Positions 13,201 to 19,531 of a stretch of DNA of 64,000 nucleotides are shown piece by piece. The DNA comes from Streptomyces sp. CB02959 (GTDB lineage: Bacteria; Actinomycetota; Actinomycetes; Streptomycetales; Streptomycetaceae). The stretch lies in the NCBI RefSeq assembly GCF_002803155.1, contig NZ_NNBP01000001.1, forward strand, positions 434,001-498,000, read 5' to 3'. A model generated the notes under the pieces. It saw nothing but the letters and a program-made list of their open reading frames with translations, made no database searches and was not told where the DNA came from. Numbering within the stretch: the first letter of the stretch is position 1; every line of letters begins with the position of its first letter. The position numbers and the translations under genes were made by a program.

Positions 13201-16200
13201 CGGTCCGCGAGGCCGGTCACGCTCTCCCGCTCGCCGGGCCGGGTGAAGGCCCCCATCTGCCGGTAGACGTCGAGCAGCGCGGATTCGCAGAGCGCGGAGA
13301 GCCGGTCGTACCCGGCGAGGACGGCTTCGGCGCCGGGGCCCGCGGGCGCCGGCCGGGCGATCCGGCCGGCCAGTGCCGAGGCGCGGTGGCCCAGCACCTC
13401 CAGGGCCTGCCGGTCGGCTCGGATCGGCATGACCTGGACGGGGCCGTGGACCAGCACCCGCTCCAGGGCGTCCAGTCCTTCGCGCACCGAGAACGCCTCG
13501 ACGCCGTTGCGCCGGAAGATCTGCGCAAGGCCAGGCTGCGCTCCGGAGCCGACCTGGCCCCAGTAGCCCCAGTTGACCACCCGCACCGGGTACGGGAGGC
13601 GGGTGGCCAGCACCCGGCCGTAGGCGTCCTGGAAGGAACTGGCGGCCACGTAGGCGGCGTTGCCCGCGGCGCTCACGAAGGAGCCCACCGAGCTGAAGAA
13701 GGCCAGGAAGTCCAGGGGCTCGTCCCCCAGCGCGTCGGTCAGCGCGACCGAGCCGTCGATCTTGGCGGCGAGCGCCGTGCGCAGTTCCGCCTCGGTGAGT
13801 TCGGCGAGGGTGCTGGCGTTGAACGCCATGGCCGCGTGGAAGACGCCGTGCAGCGCGCCGAAGTGCTGCCGGGCCTCGGCCAGCGCCGCGCGCAGCGCGG
13901 CCGGGTCCGCGGCGTCGGCGCGCAGGTGCACCAGTCGGCCGCCCGCCGCGTGCACCCGCTCTTCGGTGGCGCGCTGTTCGGGGCCGAGGGGGCCGCGGCT
14001 GACCCAGACCAGATTGGCCTGGTACCGCTGGGCCAGCTCCTCCGAGAGGGCGCGGCCGATGCCTCCGGTCCCGCCGACCAGGAGGTAGGTGCCGCCGCTG
14101 CGGTAGGGCGAGTGGTCCGGTGCCGGGAGCGGGGTCTCGACCAGGCGCCTGACGTGGCGTCGGCCGGCCCTCAGCAGGACCGCCCGCCCGCCCGGGTCCG
14201 GGGGCTCCACGAGCACCGCGGCCAGTGCCGCCGACGGCTCGGTGTCGGCCACGTCGACGCAGGTGACGTCGAGGTCGGGGCGCTCGGCGGCGACGATCTG
14301 GGCTAAGCCCAGGATCCCCGCCGCGTGCGGGTTGTCGTCGTACGCGCCGCTGGTCACCACGGTGAGCCGGGTGCCGAGGCCGTGGGTGCGGAACAGTGCC
14401 AGCACGCCGTCGCGCAGCCCGGCGGCCACGTCGTCCGGCCGCCGCAGCCCGCCGAGGTGGTAGAGGTGCCGCACCGGGGCGGTGAGCACCGCCGCCGGGT
14501 CGTCCCGGTCGAGGCGGACCAGTGCGGCCCCGGGGTGGTGGCGCAGCAGCGCCTGGGCCAGGGCGTCGGGTTCGCCGGCGGTGAGCACCGCCACCCGGCC
14601 GGTCTCCGGTGGGGCGGGGTGCGGGGCGGTGAGTTCCTCGGGGCACCAGACCGGCTGGTAGTAGCCGAGTTCCCGGCCGTCCGGCAGCGCCGGGGCGGTG
14701 GCGGACGGCCGGGCGGCCGCCTCGGGCCCGGCGGCTCGGGCAGCGCCCGGCGCGGGCAGCGCCGCCTGTGCGGGCAGCGGGATCCAGTAGCGCTTGCGGG
14801 CGAACGGGTAGGTCGGCAGGCCGATCCGGCGGGCGCCGGTGTCGGGCCAGTGCGCCTGGGCGCCCTCGGTCCACAGCCGGGCGGCGGTGTGCAGATCGCC
14901 GTCGGCCAGGGCCCGTGCGAGGCGGTCCCGCGCGTCGCCGCCGAGCCCGCGGCGGGTGCGGCTGCTGTCGTTGAGCTCGATGCCGGTCTCGGTGCCCGAG
15001 GCCACCGCCCGCAGCACGTCGCGCACCCGGTCCGGGCCGGTCGCCGGGAACGCGAGCCGGACGTCCAGCTGCTCCCGGCCGACGCGCAGGGTGTGCGCGA
15101 GGTCGGCGAGGGAGATCGCCGGTCCGCCGCCGGCCAGTTGGCGCAGCGAGGCCGTGCCGGGCACGGTCGTGTCCCGGCCCAGCCGCTCGCTCAGCGCGGT
15201 CAGTTCGGCCGCCGAGCAGCCGTGGTCGGCGAGTTCCCCGTCCGGGTCCAGGTCCTCCGGCCGGACCCGCAGGACCTCGGCGGCCACCCGGAGGCAGGTG
15301 TCGAGCGAACCGGCGTCGGCGGGCTGCCGGTCCAGGAAGTCGGCGAGCTCGCCCGCGTGGGCGCGCAGCCGCTCCTCGCTGAGGGCGGACAGCACGATCA
15401 GCTCGGGGCCGGTGCCGTCCGGGGTGGCCGCCCGGCTCCCGCGGTACTCCTCGACGACGAGGTGCGCGTTGGCCCCGCCGCCGCCGAAGGAGCTGATACC
15501 GGCCCGGCGCGGCAGCTCCCGCTCCCGGCCGTCGGCGTCGCGCACCACCGGACGGGTCCAGGGCGCGGCTTCCTGCTGCACCCGGAACGGGGTGCCGGAC
15601 AGGTCGATGTCCGGGTTCAGTTCGGCCGAGTGCAGGGAGGGCGGCAGGACGCCGTGCCGGAGCTGCATCAGCACCTTGGTCAGGCCCGCGATGCCGGCGG
15701 CCGACTCCAGGTGGCCGATGTTGGACTTCAGCGAGCCGATGGCGCAGCTGCCCGGTTCGGCGGCGTCCCCGGTGCCGGCGCGGAACGCCTCGCGCAGCCC
15801 GGCGATCTCGATCGGGTCGCCGAGCGGGGTGCCGGTGCCGTGCGCCTCGACGTAGGTGACGGTGCGGGGGTCGATCCGGGCCCGGCGCAGCGCGGCGCCG
15901 ATCACCTCGGCCTGCGCCGCCGGGTTCGGCACCGTGTAACCGCTGGTCCGGCCGCCGGCGTTGAGCGCGGAGCCCTTCAGCACGGCGTAGATGCGGTCGC
16001 CGTCGGCCTCCGCCTCGGGCAGCGGCTTGAGGAGGACGGCGCCCACGCCTTCGCCGTCGACGAAGCCGTCGGCACCGGCGCCGAAGCTGCGGCACCGGTC
16101 ACCGCGGGAGATCATCTGGCGGTCGGCGAGCATGCCCAGGTGGAGCGGGTGCAGGATGAGGTTGACCCCGCCGGCGATCGCCACCCGGCACTCCCCGCGC

Positions 16201-16841
16201 CGCAGGCTCTCGCAGGCCAGGTGGATGGCGGTGAGCGAGGCCGAGCAGGCGCTGTCCACGGTGAGGCTCGGTCCGCGCAGGTCCAGGACGTAGGAGACGC
16301 GGTTGGCGAGGGACCAGTGGGCGGAGCGCGCGTGGGTGTGCACGCCATAGGCGCTGCTCTCCCCGGCCAGCAGCTCGTAGTCGTTGTTCATCACGCCCGC
16401 GAAGACACCCACCGGATTTCCGTCGCTCAATCCGCGCGGCCGGTATCCCGCGTCCTCGACCGTCGCCCATGCCGTCTCCAGGAACAGCCGTTCCTGCGGG
16501 TCCATCTCTTCGGCGTCGGAGGGCGAGATCTGGAAGAGCAGCGGGTCGAACTTGTCGACGTCGGAGAGCCAGCCGCCCCACTTGCTGTAACTGCGGCCGT
16601 CTTTCGCCTCGGGGTGGAAGTGCGAATCCACGTCCCAACGGTCGGCGGGCACCTCGCTGATGCAGTTCCGGCCGTCGGCGATATTGCGCCACAGTTCGTC
16701 CGGCGTGCGGGCCGAAGGGTAGCGCCCGGCCAGCCCGATGACCGCGATATCCACGTCGGCCGCGGTATCCGGAGCGGTGGGAGAGCCCTGCTGCTGTACG
16801 GCAGCCAGCAATTTCAGGAGAAGAGCACGCTTGTCGTCCAT
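1..16841 (-). CDS. trans-AT hybrid polyketide synthase/NRPS megasynthase (partial, C-terminus beyond window)
   Basis: A single frame runs from an ATG at 16841 (upstream GAAGG, 3 nt before the start) to the left edge with no stop, giving over 5,613 residues. Three ketosynthases in the same frame were checked by position: catalytic Cys at about residues 199, 2918 and 4375, each followed by EAHGTGT and NIGH motifs. No acyltransferase domain is present; each KS runs through a post-KS linker ending in LPxYPF, typical of trans-AT enzymes, so malonyl units must be loaded by a separate enzyme outside the window. Domain order is KS-KR-MT-ACP, C-A-PCP, KS-DH-KR-ACP, KS-DH*-ACP-MT and the beginning of a KR-like part. 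Residue 846 is a TTA leucine codon. The layout resembles the large AT-less synthase of oxazolomycin-type pathways (OzmH, from memory). The open plus-strand frames over it are antisense shadows. Confidence 0.95.
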   Translation of the reverse strand, partial: MDDKRALLLKLLAAVQQQGSPTAPDTAADVDIAVIGLAGRYPSARTPDELWRNIADGRNCISEVPADRWDVDSHFHPEAKDGRSYSKWGGWLSDVDKFDPLLFQISPSDAEEMDPQERLFLETAWATVEDAGYRPRGLSDGNPVGVFAGVMNNDYELLAGESSAYGVHTHARSAHWSLANRVSYVLDLRGPSLTVDSACSASLTAIHLACESLRRGECRVAIAGGVNLILHPLHLGMLADRQMISRGDRCRSFGAGADGFVDGEGVGAVLLKPLPEAEADGDRIYAVLKGSALNAGGRTSGYTVPNPAAQAEVIGAALRRARIDPRTVTYVEAHGTGTPLGDPIEIAGLREAFRAGTGDAAEPGSCAIGSLKSNIGHLESAAGIAGLTKVLMQLRHGVLPPSLHSAELNPDIDLSGTPFRVQQEAAPWTRPVVRDADGRERELPRRAGISSFGGGGANAHLVVEEYRGSRAATPDGTGPELIVLSALSEERLRAHAGELADFLDRQPADAGSLDTCLRVAAEVLRVRPEDLDPDGELADHGCSAAELTALSERLGRDTTVPGTASLRQLAGGGPAISLADLAHTLRVGREQLDVRLAFPATGPDRVRDVLRAVASGTETGIELNDSSRTRRGLGGDARDRLARALADGDLHTAARLWTEGAQAHWPDTGARRIGLPTYPFARKRYWIPLPAQAALPAPGAARAAGPEAAARPSATAPALPDGRELGYYQPVWCPEELTAPHPAPPETGRVAVLTAGEPDALAQALLRHHPGAALVRLDRDDPAAVLTAPVRHLYHLGGLRRPDDVAAGLRDGVLALFRTHGLGTRLTVVTSGAYDDNPHAAGILGLAQIVAAERPDLDVTCVDVADTEPSAALAAVLVEPPDPGGRAVLLRAGRRHVRRLVETPLPAPDHSPYRSGGTYLLVGGTGGIGRALSEELAQRYQANLVWVSRGPLGPEQRATEERVHAAGGRLVHLRADAADPAALRAALAEARQHFGALHGVFHAAMAFNASTLAELTEAELRTALAAKIDGSVALTDALGDEPLDFLAFFSSVGSFVSAAGNAAYVAASSFQDAYGRVLATRLPYPVRVVNWGYWGQVGSGAQPGLAQIFRRNGVEAFSVREGLDALERVLVHGPVQVMPIRADRQALEVLGHRASALAGRIARPAPAGPGAEAVLAGYDRLSALCESALLDVYRQMGAFTRPGERESVTGLADRLGIVPKYHRLHAALLNILAGAGHLAVRGDAVEVLAAGDRTPADTRERALDRIAADHPDIRATVELTRLFLRSYPQVLRGEVGATEIMFPNASMELVEDFYRGNPLTDAFNALVAETVAEYARRRVPALGAGERLRVVEFGAGTGATTDRVLPALAPWADRAEYVFTDISPQFLESAEERFGARHPFTRFRMLNLERPLADQGFTPGGTDVVVATNVVHATGDLRRTLRTARELLRPGGWLVLNELTSIRSSITVTGGVLEGWWAFTDPELRIKDAPLATPQTWQRLLIEEGFTDALVLDRGPTLGQHVIIGAHTAPAAQAPATAPAAAAPPPADRAAAAGQGLLSRLGDIVAATLKLDEPADPERLLSDYGFDSLSGMKIAAAIEEELGLRVRLGDLLQHPTLRDVADHLAGLIGDGPDGGLDDVPGAGQAPAPQPRAEAVAFPLSAGQRALSVIERTAPGNYAYNLPLAFWLAPDTDEAALRAALRSMVDRHPQLRARVTGDQQIIEPAREIVLDRRELATGDPDEVREAARAAVREPFDLAGGPLLRATLFALADGRRVLLLTFHHIVFDGLSIAVFLRELSAFYRQRPPATEPSATFADFVDWQTEMLGSEHGDRLRAYWLRQLSGDLPALQLPLDRPRPAVPSYRGASVEGRLTARQIQAARRLAAEERTSLFAVLLAVYATLLHRYSQQDRVLIGTPVAGRPSPQYAEVLGYFMNMVVLKHDIDPEQDFRTLLRDVRDTVLAALEHSDYPLLTLAQELRASRLFDTAFYFQNWVEDDNDTAPVSGVFPGVHQEGEFDVTLEVVEEPEGARYCLKYNPDLFDEDTVRRLGAHFGVLLDAALTGPDRAVDRLPVQSADELGAAQERHRRVRRDYPEDRVLPALLAEQARRTPEAIAVSDPDTTLTYRELVARTDALADRLRRRGVAPGRRVGVLVDRSADMLVALLGVLAAGGAYVPLDPGYPAERLRYMAEDAGLHLLLVRSSATHPDLGTPVLQVDATDDGIDGIEGTAGIEGTAGTGGPGATAGPTAHDAAYVIYTSGSTGRPKGVQVPHRALANLLLSMAEEPGLTAGDHLLALTTVCFDIAALELFLPLITGGRVEIVPTEVARDGVLLRRLLDASPATVVQATPATWKMLLAAGWSGDPDLKVLCGGEALDQDTAEQLLARAGQVWNMFGPTETTIWSAVCRLAPGEPVTIGHPIANTELHVLDTRGRPVPAGVPGELYIGGAGLATGYLGRPELTAERFVTTDGVRRYRTGDLVRALPDGRIAYLGRLDAQVKVRGFRIEPGEIEAVLRAQAGVREAAVVARRTGGENVLHAFLELDGGAPPPREALARWLPAHMVPEVLVPVASLPQTLNGKVDRGRLTDAPLAELTGSAGPGAPAAAAAPEIPARAAGSSATSAVRTAELTALIADLLGTDPAQVPPDVPLGQLGMNSVSFTALSTRISERYGTEVLPTLFYRYPTVSAVAAHLAGAGRGDGPHEEAPPAGTGGPVPVADAVNAEGTVNAVNAVNAEGTAPTGAAFGSGPAVADRTGTGDVAIVGMAGRLPGSADLTEFWENLAQGRDLVTEIPADRWDWRAHTESSRSRWGGFLSGVDRFDAAFFAISPREAELMDPQQRLLLEVVWSAIEDAGYRASDLAGRRVGVFIGTTNSDYTEVQRAAGRTAEPHTLTGAAQSIIPNRISYLLDLRGPSVAVDTACSSSLTAVQQAVTALRDGTCDLAIAGGVSLILDPGLYTALSRNEMLSEDGRCKAFDASANGYVRGEGVGVVVLRDHAAARRDGDRVAAVIKAAAVNHGGRTTSLTSPNPGAQADLLVDAYRAAGIDPRTVGYIEAHGTGTALGDPIEIAGLTEAFGRLRGDAEATGPGCGIGSVKTNIGHLEAAAGIAGLLKVVLALQHRTLPASLHFRERNPYLELDGSPFEIVDTTRPWSAPVAEDGSALPRRAGVSSFGFGGANAHVVIEEAPAVPHGPDRAAEDLFVLSARTERGLREQARRLAAFVRRTEPAPADVAFTLRTGRDAMEERLAFVARDRAELLAQLDAGAEGRAGAGALRARVSGDRRRTAASRGAAWQDFVRALSAERDLASLAQLWTDGADVDWSALPPARRIALPTYPFEPTRHWVDAAAPADGGAPSAAPAPADPAALLDENVSTFVEAAFAKRLTGAEFYLADHQVGQELVLPGVVYLEMARLAGERAHGAAAVRRIDDVVWAAPVALRPGHPKDLRVVVAPSGAFEVVGERPHARGRVVLDAPGADAAPAPGRIDPAAVRARCQRHRTRQEAYAYFHTLGFRYGPAFQVIEELALGDGEALARLRRPENGAYRFHPSLLDGALQTAGWLVEGSTPHLPYSIGSVQLFAELPAECLVHAEAVETGADAQVFRIVLAAPDGTVVARIERFTLRAVPQAEPAVHAFEPVWQEADTAPEPAPRAAAGPLAVLDTGDGRAQALRDELALLAPELTVRVGGVETASQVVHLATGDGLDAALRDGFHTALDVCRNRIAASGGPLRYLYVHDDRAGAAGAAHRALDGLARSIGQEYPAIRMSVLARTGSATASVRELAELVLAELPGREPEVRTGTGRRAARGWRELALPRTGASPLARDGAHLITGGSGKLARLVAERIAAHPGARIVLISRTAPAEPLPDGWLHLAADVAVRADVERVVDEARRRFGRIAGVVHAAGTLRDSLALHKSRADADAVLAPKVRGLVHLDEATRADDPDYVVAFGSTAAVFGNVGQTDYAVANSFLDHYLERRPGRSLTVDWSLWRDGGMTLTAEARQGMRREFGMEPLPTGAALDALEGALATGASRVLLTAGDRGRIAEALRRRPAEPEPVPAAAAPAGPAPDDGALRPAAVAFLRELLAAELKMPLDDVAEDEPFDHYGVDSLLVLSLTRALEERFGPLSKTLFFEYLTIGELAAYLAEGHPAAMRELAAPRRASAPGAEDAAAEAAVGTLPAAAEAAVVPAAAVPGPAVHATVPDPAAEPDPEDEIVIVGVAGRYPQADDLREFWRNLRAGKDSIEEVPEDRWDHGRFYDPDRDAPGKTYAKWGGWLSDVASFDPMFFRMSQVEAEHIDPQERIFLQTVWHLLEDAGTSRAALSTVRTGVFVGLMYGHYQLYGVDEALRGDGAATSSSYASVANRVSYFFDFDGPSIALDTMCSSSLTALHLACRAIRDGDCEVAVAGGVNVSSHPLKYLQLAKGGFLSTDGRCRSFGEGGDGYVPAEGAGAVLLKRRSAAEAAGDRILAVVRSTAVNHGGAGKGFSVPNPRSQGVMIGEALSRAGLTPAELDYLEAHGTGTSLGDPVEISGLARAFQGHDLDGVRIPIGSVKSNIGHAESAAGMAALTKVLLQLRHRELVPSLHAERLNPHLDLDATPFRLQRELAPWVPRVDAAGRPLPRTAGISAFGAGGSNAHVILEEFVSPTQPPVPEPPYVCVLSARDAERLTEHTARMAEFLRGDGRDTHPAALAATLRTREPMAHRLAVVFDGVTDLVAALDRHLAGAPAPQVLTGTAVRSAAPAADRTPRELAAAWVRGAQVDWPGDGPLVPLPGYPFARERCWLPAADAVRTRPAPPPAPQDAPPRGEVPLSTATPVIAGHQVQGRFLLPALAYPDLIAGVFRDHGHPVEQLTVRNLTALRPLDVTDRPVTAEVRCAPDGPGRWQVTVTDGEPYATAEVEVTGPPAFREHLVSHPHGTPRPLAETYDRDAGNGQRYRGAARADGLVRTDQEQLTAELTAAPGDFLVHPALLLGGTVAAGALLDTDGRAFLPLHLSSFRTTGPLTERCTARVRRSSVSRRGEIVRLSVDFFDQEGRQVAELSELSSKAVAPAAGAAGPEAPAAAGGALPGATATARAQEFLRRLLAEHLGRAPQSIPVTSGYYELGIDSVQVLGLVEAVQDAVGQELAPTLLFEYTTVRDLAAHLAERFPGAFDDAAPAPAADGDPARHRPPTAPAGGLARLKEDTRIPAAPAPAALSADELDRLIAGRLLERLRTAGAFAHGRTEPVAELARRMSVVDKYRRWLDEAARLLTAAGLTRLDGGVLELAAGPSPAPGAQWPAVRARFAADPYWNAQLSLVEECIDQLPGILSGTVPATDVLFPGGSMAKLTAVYQGNAVADRLNDVVAEVTAAAVRERLADGTGATVRLAEVGAGTGGTTAVVLPRLDAHADRVEYWYTDLSPAFLDQAERRFGPGRGYLRYGRWNVEQPGAGEQLTGGDCDVIVATNVLHATRDIRLVLRNLAAALRPGGVLVINEVTRKSAVLTLTFGLLDGWWRYDDEDVRIPGAPILTAAGWRQVLQDSGYDEVWRPVAEPDAFGEVFAAHRRPAGVPAPDGTRLLTRAWEPAEATPGRPPAAVAVLGAGPAARRLADALPGAVPVGSAAELDDRFEALVDLGGVELAD
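4390..8580 (-). other. PKS module 3: KS-DH-KR-ACP
   Basis: KS spans about residues 2754-3178 with Cys2918 in DTACSSS. The dehydratase keeps His3390 and Asp3547, but its first motif reads HQVGQELVLP: the glycine is one place earlier than in the usual HxxxGxxxxP. The KR has a variant nucleotide motif GGSGKLAR near residue 3825 and catalytic Tyr3957. The ACP serine is 4103 in YGVDSL. This set should extend the glycyl unit by two carbons and leave an alpha,beta double bond. The inter-module linker before this KS (about 8630-8705) contains repeated VNA/EGT units. Confidence 0.87.
8775..11883 (-). other. NRPS module 2: C-A(Gly)-PCP
   Basis: The condensation domain has an intact HHIVFDG motif (His1781, His1782, Asp1786). 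The adenylation domain has YTSGSTGRPKG from residue 2255, FGPTETT, YRTGD and the terminal NGKVDR lysine motif. Aligning its A4-A5 region by eye with GrsA gives the ten-residue code D-I-L-Q-L-G-M-I-W-K, with K from the A10 lysine. This matches the known glycine code family (DILQLG-). The third code position was read as L from FDIAALEL. The carrier serine is Ser2654 in GMNSV, where Asn replaces the usual Asp before Ser. A short low-complexity insertion with repeated GIEGTA units lies between A2 and A3. Role: acylation of glycine by the module 1 chain, making an internal amide. Confidence 0.88.
11955..16760 (-). other. PKS module 1: KS-KR-cMT-ACP
   Basis: KS spans about residues 28-466 (Cys199 in a DSACSAS context). 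The 200-residue linker holds an ACP-like stretch (about 510-553), then ends in LPTYPF. The KR (about 730-1090) has the GGTGGIG nucleotide motif near residue 925 and the catalytic Tyr1064; it lacks the LDD motif of B-type ketoreductases. The C-methyltransferase follows, with its SAM motif EFGAGTG near 1350. The ACP carries its phosphopantetheine Ser at 1588 in GFDSL. No dehydratase is present. The expected product is an alpha-methylated (or gem-dimethylated) beta-hydroxyacyl chain, which is then passed to the next C domain. Confidence 0.88.
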
Positions 16842-17709
16842 AGACCTTCGTCTCGCCCGGGTGACATAGCTGAACGGATATCTCGACCGGCCACCGCACC
16901 GCGCCGTGCCGTCAGGCAGGGCAGCGCTCGGTAGACATTCAAATGAACACCAACGAAAACTTCAGGACTTGCGTCGCGGAAGGCGACGTACGGGCCTGCT
17001 AAAAGGCCCTTGCATTGGTATGGGGAGAACTACCTTCGGGCTTCATGGCCGGCAGAGCCCAGACAGGCGGACTGCAGCAACCCAGCATCCTCAACCCCCG
17101 TTGACACACTGTCGTCAGCAGCTCAGGCGGAAGGCGCCCGCCTGCTCCTCTGAGACGGGAACGTAACATCGATTCTCAAGGGGTGGCAAGTGATTCGATC
17201 AAGGGACATCTCGACCGACTCCGGGTCTCACCTGGAGTATTACCCGGACGCCGCAGGTCACGGCCAGTACGTCGGCAACTCCCCCGGGCATAGTCCGAAA
17301 GTTCACCAGCGGAACCGGAGCGGGCTTTCCGGAACGAACGATTCCGAGACCAACTCAGAACAATCATGCTACGGTCCAGACTCCGGCGGACCCAAGTGGA
17401 GGGTTATGACTTCGCATCGCAGACCCCCACGCATTACACCGGTGTAATTCACGGAACGAAGCACTCCGGATTCCTCGACCGGCGCGTCCGCACACCGGAT
17501 TCGACACCCGGGCCGGGCAAGGGGCAGCGCCCCCCGCCCCGGCCCGTTCACCCGCGCCCGCCGCGGGTCACACCCCTGTCGGCCCCTTGAGGAATTCGGT
17601 CCGCACCCGGACCGCCACTTTCAAACTTTCAACAAATCACAAACCTCGACCTACTGCCTGAGCAATGCAATTAATTGTGCTGTCAACCGCTAGGTAACGG
17701 AGGTATGCG
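16842..17709. promoter_or_regulatory. divergent promoter region of the PKS gene and the methoxymalonyl operon
   Basis: There are 868 bp without a convincing gene between the PKS start (minus) and the methoxymalonyl operon (plus). It is clearly less GC-rich than its flanks near 17160-17450 and 17620-17700, as expected for promoters. It contains a perfect 16-bp palindrome (17433-17448), a 10-bp palindrome CAATTAATTG (17668-17677) close to the operon start, and a GGAGG site (17699-17703). No clear -35/-10 pair could be assigned on either strand. Short open frames here lack Shine-Dalgarno sites and recognisable products. Confidence 0.7.
17433..17448. promoter_or_regulatory. perfect 16-bp palindrome, candidate operator
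   Basis: The sequence ATTACACCGGTGTAAT is its own reverse complement. It lies about 590 bp upstream of the PKS start and 262 bp upstream of the methoxymalonyl operon, in an AT-richer patch. Its form suits a dimeric repressor or activator (TetR, GntR or LuxR-type). No regulator gene of the cluster lies in this window, so the binding protein is unknown. Confidence 0.5.
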
Positions 17710-18573
17710 GTGACAATGGAAGACCCGGCCGCGCGACTGGCCGTGCTGGGAGCCGGTGTCATGGGCGTCAGCATCACGACGCTCGCCCTCGGCCAGGGCG
17801 TCCCGGTGCTCCTGGTCGAGACCGACCCGCAGAAGCGGGCGGGGGCCCGCGCCAGGATCGAGCGCGAGCTGCGGACGGCACACCTCCTGGGGGCCCGTCC
17901 GGACGTTCCGCAGGGGCAGTTGGAGATCACCGACTCGCTCGGCGACTGCCGCGACGCCGACGCGGTGATCGAAGCGGTCACCGAGGACGCCGGGCTCAAG
18001 GTCAAGGCACTGACCGAGGCCGGTGCGATGACCGGCCCCGGCACCGTGCTGGTGACCAACACCTCCTCCATCCCGGTGGACGAGCTGGCGACCCAACTGC
18101 CGTATCCCGAGCGGCTGGTCGGCGTCCACTTCATGAACCCCTCGTACCTGATCCGGACGGTCGAGGTCATCCGCGGCGCCCGCACCGGCGAGCCGGCCGT
18201 GGAGGCCGTCCGGCGGGTGCTCGCGGCGCTCGACCGGCGCGGCGTCTTCGTCGGCGACGGCCCCGGCTTCGTCACCAGCCGGGTGCTGCACCGCATGATC
18301 AACGACGCGGCGCGGGTCGTACAGGAGGGCCGGGCCACCGCCGAGGACGTGGACACCCTGATGCAGGACTGCCTGGGGCACCGCACCGGGCCGCTGCGCA
18401 CCGCCGACCTGATCGGCCTGGACAACCTCGTGGACTCCCTGTGGGTCCTGCACCAGCGCACCGGCGACGAGGGGTGCCGCCCCTGCGACCTGCTGCTGCA
18501 GAAGGTGCGCGACGGCGAGCACGGCCGCAAGAACGGCCGCGGCTTCTACACCTACCCGGGCGCGGTGGTCTGA
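17710..18573 (+). CDS. 3-hydroxyacyl-CoA dehydrogenase family protein, methoxymalonyl-ACP biosynthesis
   Basis: A 287-residue NAD-dependent dehydrogenase. It has the N-terminal dinucleotide motif GAGVMG, the HFMNP motif and the C-terminal GRGFYTYP signature of the 3-hydroxyacyl-CoA dehydrogenase family. By analogy with the FK520 and ansamitocin pathways it should oxidise the glyceryl-ACP hydroxyl towards the hydroxymalonyl semialdehyde stage. The GTG at 17710 is preferred as start because GGAGG ends 6 nt before it; an in-frame ATG at 17716 is an alternative. It is the first gene of a six-gene operon, and its stop overlaps the next start (TGATG). It corresponds in role to the dehydrogenase of the ozm methoxymalonyl set. 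Confidence 0.9.
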   Translation: MTMEDPAARLAVLGAGVMGVSITTLALGQGVPVLLVETDPQKRAGARARIERELRTAHLLGARPDVPQGQLEITDSLGDCRDADAVIEAVTEDAGLKVKALTEAGAMTGPGTVLVTNTSSIPVDELATQLPYPERLVGVHFMNPSYLIRTVEVIRGARTGEPAVEAVRRVLAALDRRGVFVGDGPGFVTSRVLHRMINDAARVVQEGRATAEDVDTLMQDCLGHRTGPLRTADLIGLDNLVDSLWVLHQRTGDEGCRPCDLLLQKVRDGEHGRKNGRGFYTYPGAVV

Positions 18574-19253
18574 TGGCCGATCAACTCACCCTCGACGACC
18601 GGCTCCGGGACTACGTCCGGCAGGTCTCGCTGCGCGACGACGACGTCCTGCGCGACCTGCGCGCCGAGACGGCGGGCATGCCGATGCTCCAGGCGATGCT
18701 GGTACTGCCCGAGGAGGCGCAGTTCCTCGCCCTCCTGGTCCGGCTGACCGGCGCCGCGAAGGTGCTGGAGGTGGGCACCTTCACCGGCTACAGCAGCCTG
18801 TGCATGGCGCGCGCCCTGCCGCCCCACGGCACGGTGGTCACGTGCGACAACAGCGAGCGCTGGACCCGCATCGCGGCCCGCTACTGGCAGCGCGCCGAGG
18901 TCGCCGACCGGATCGACCTGCGGCTCGGCGACGCGGCCGAAACCCTCGACGCCCTGCTCGCGCAGAGCGGCCCCGACAGCTTCGACCTGGCCTTCATCGA
19001 CGCCGACAAGGCCAACTACTCCCGGTACTACGAGCAGTCCCTGGCGCTGGTGCGGCCGGGCGGACTGCTGGTGCTGGACAACACGCTGTTCTTCGGCCGG
19101 GTCGTCGACCCGACCGTGCAGGACCCGGACACCCTGGCCATCCGCGAACTCAACAGCCGGCTGCGCGACGACGAACGCGTGGACATCTCCCTGCTCGCCG
19201 TGGCGGACGGCCTCACCCTCATCCACAAGAAGCCCGAGAGGAAGCCGAGATGA
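18573..19253 (+). CDS. SAM-dependent O-methyltransferase, methoxymalonyl-ACP biosynthesis
   Basis: A 226-residue class I methyltransferase of the caffeoyl-CoA O-methyltransferase type. The SAM-binding motif [11 protein letters not shown] is near residue 66 and the metal/substrate region IDADKANY near 140. In this operon it should methylate the 2-hydroxyl of hydroxymalonyl-ACP to give methoxymalonyl-ACP. The start is set by the TGATG overlap with the upstream gene, and its end overlaps the ACP start (ATGA), so translation is coupled on both sides. The family also includes catechol and caffeoyl-CoA methyltransferases; the operon context decides the assignment. Confidence 0.9.
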   Translation: MADQLTLDDRLRDYVRQVSLRDDDVLRDLRAETAGMPMLQAMLVLPEEAQFLALLVRLTGAAKVLEVGTFTGYSSLCMARALPPHGTVVTCDNSERWTRIAARYWQRAEVADRIDLRLGDAAETLDALLAQSGPDSFDLAFIDADKANYSRYYEQSLALVRPGGLLVLDNTLFFGRVVDPTVQDPDTLAIRELNSRLRDDERVDISLLAVADGLTLIHKKPERKPR

Positions 19254-19531
19254 GCGAGTCGACCACAGAGCGCCGGTTCGTGGCGGAAGACGTCGAGACC
19301 GAGCTGAAGCAGTTCCTGGAGAAGAGCACCAAGACCAGCTGGGCGTCGGACACCGACCTGTTCGCCGACGGCGGCGTCTCCTCGATGTTCGCGATGGAAC
19401 TGGTCGTGCACATCGAGCGGACCTTCGGCCTCGCCATCGAAGGACCGGACCTCAGGATCGACAACTTCCGCACGGTGAACGACATGACCGCTCTCGTGCT
19501 CCGCCTCACCGGGTCCGACGCCGGTGAGTGA
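19250..19531 (+). CDS. discrete acyl carrier protein for methoxymalonyl-ACP
   Basis: A 93-residue free-standing carrier protein. The attachment serine lies in [12 protein letters not shown], where Ser replaces the usual Asp before the modified Ser, as often seen in the ACPs of glycerate-derived extender units. It should carry the glyceryl, hydroxymalonyl and methoxymalonyl intermediates made by its neighbours. The ATGA overlap with the methyltransferase gene fixes its start; the following GTG start lies inside its last codons. Confidence 0.9.
   Translation: MSESTTERRFVAEDVETELKQFLEKSTKTSWASDTDLFADGGVSSMFAMELVVHIERTFGLAIEGPDLRIDNFRTVNDMTALVLRLTGSDAGE

Noticed and set aside
2955..14306. A plus-strand open frame of about 3,780 codons, and others at 237-2933 and 14325-16934
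   Set aside because: They are exactly antisense to the PKS frame, have skewed composition and no domain. The minus strand gives intact KS, KR, MT, C, A and ACP motifs throughout.
1..16841. A search for an embedded acyltransferase domain (GHSxG motif) in the synthase
   Set aside because: None was seen after any KS; each KS leads straight through the trans-AT-type linker to KR, DH or the next domain.
17190..17590. Small open frames in the divergent promoter region
   Set aside because: No Shine-Dalgarno sites, no recognisable product, and AT-richer than coding DNA here.
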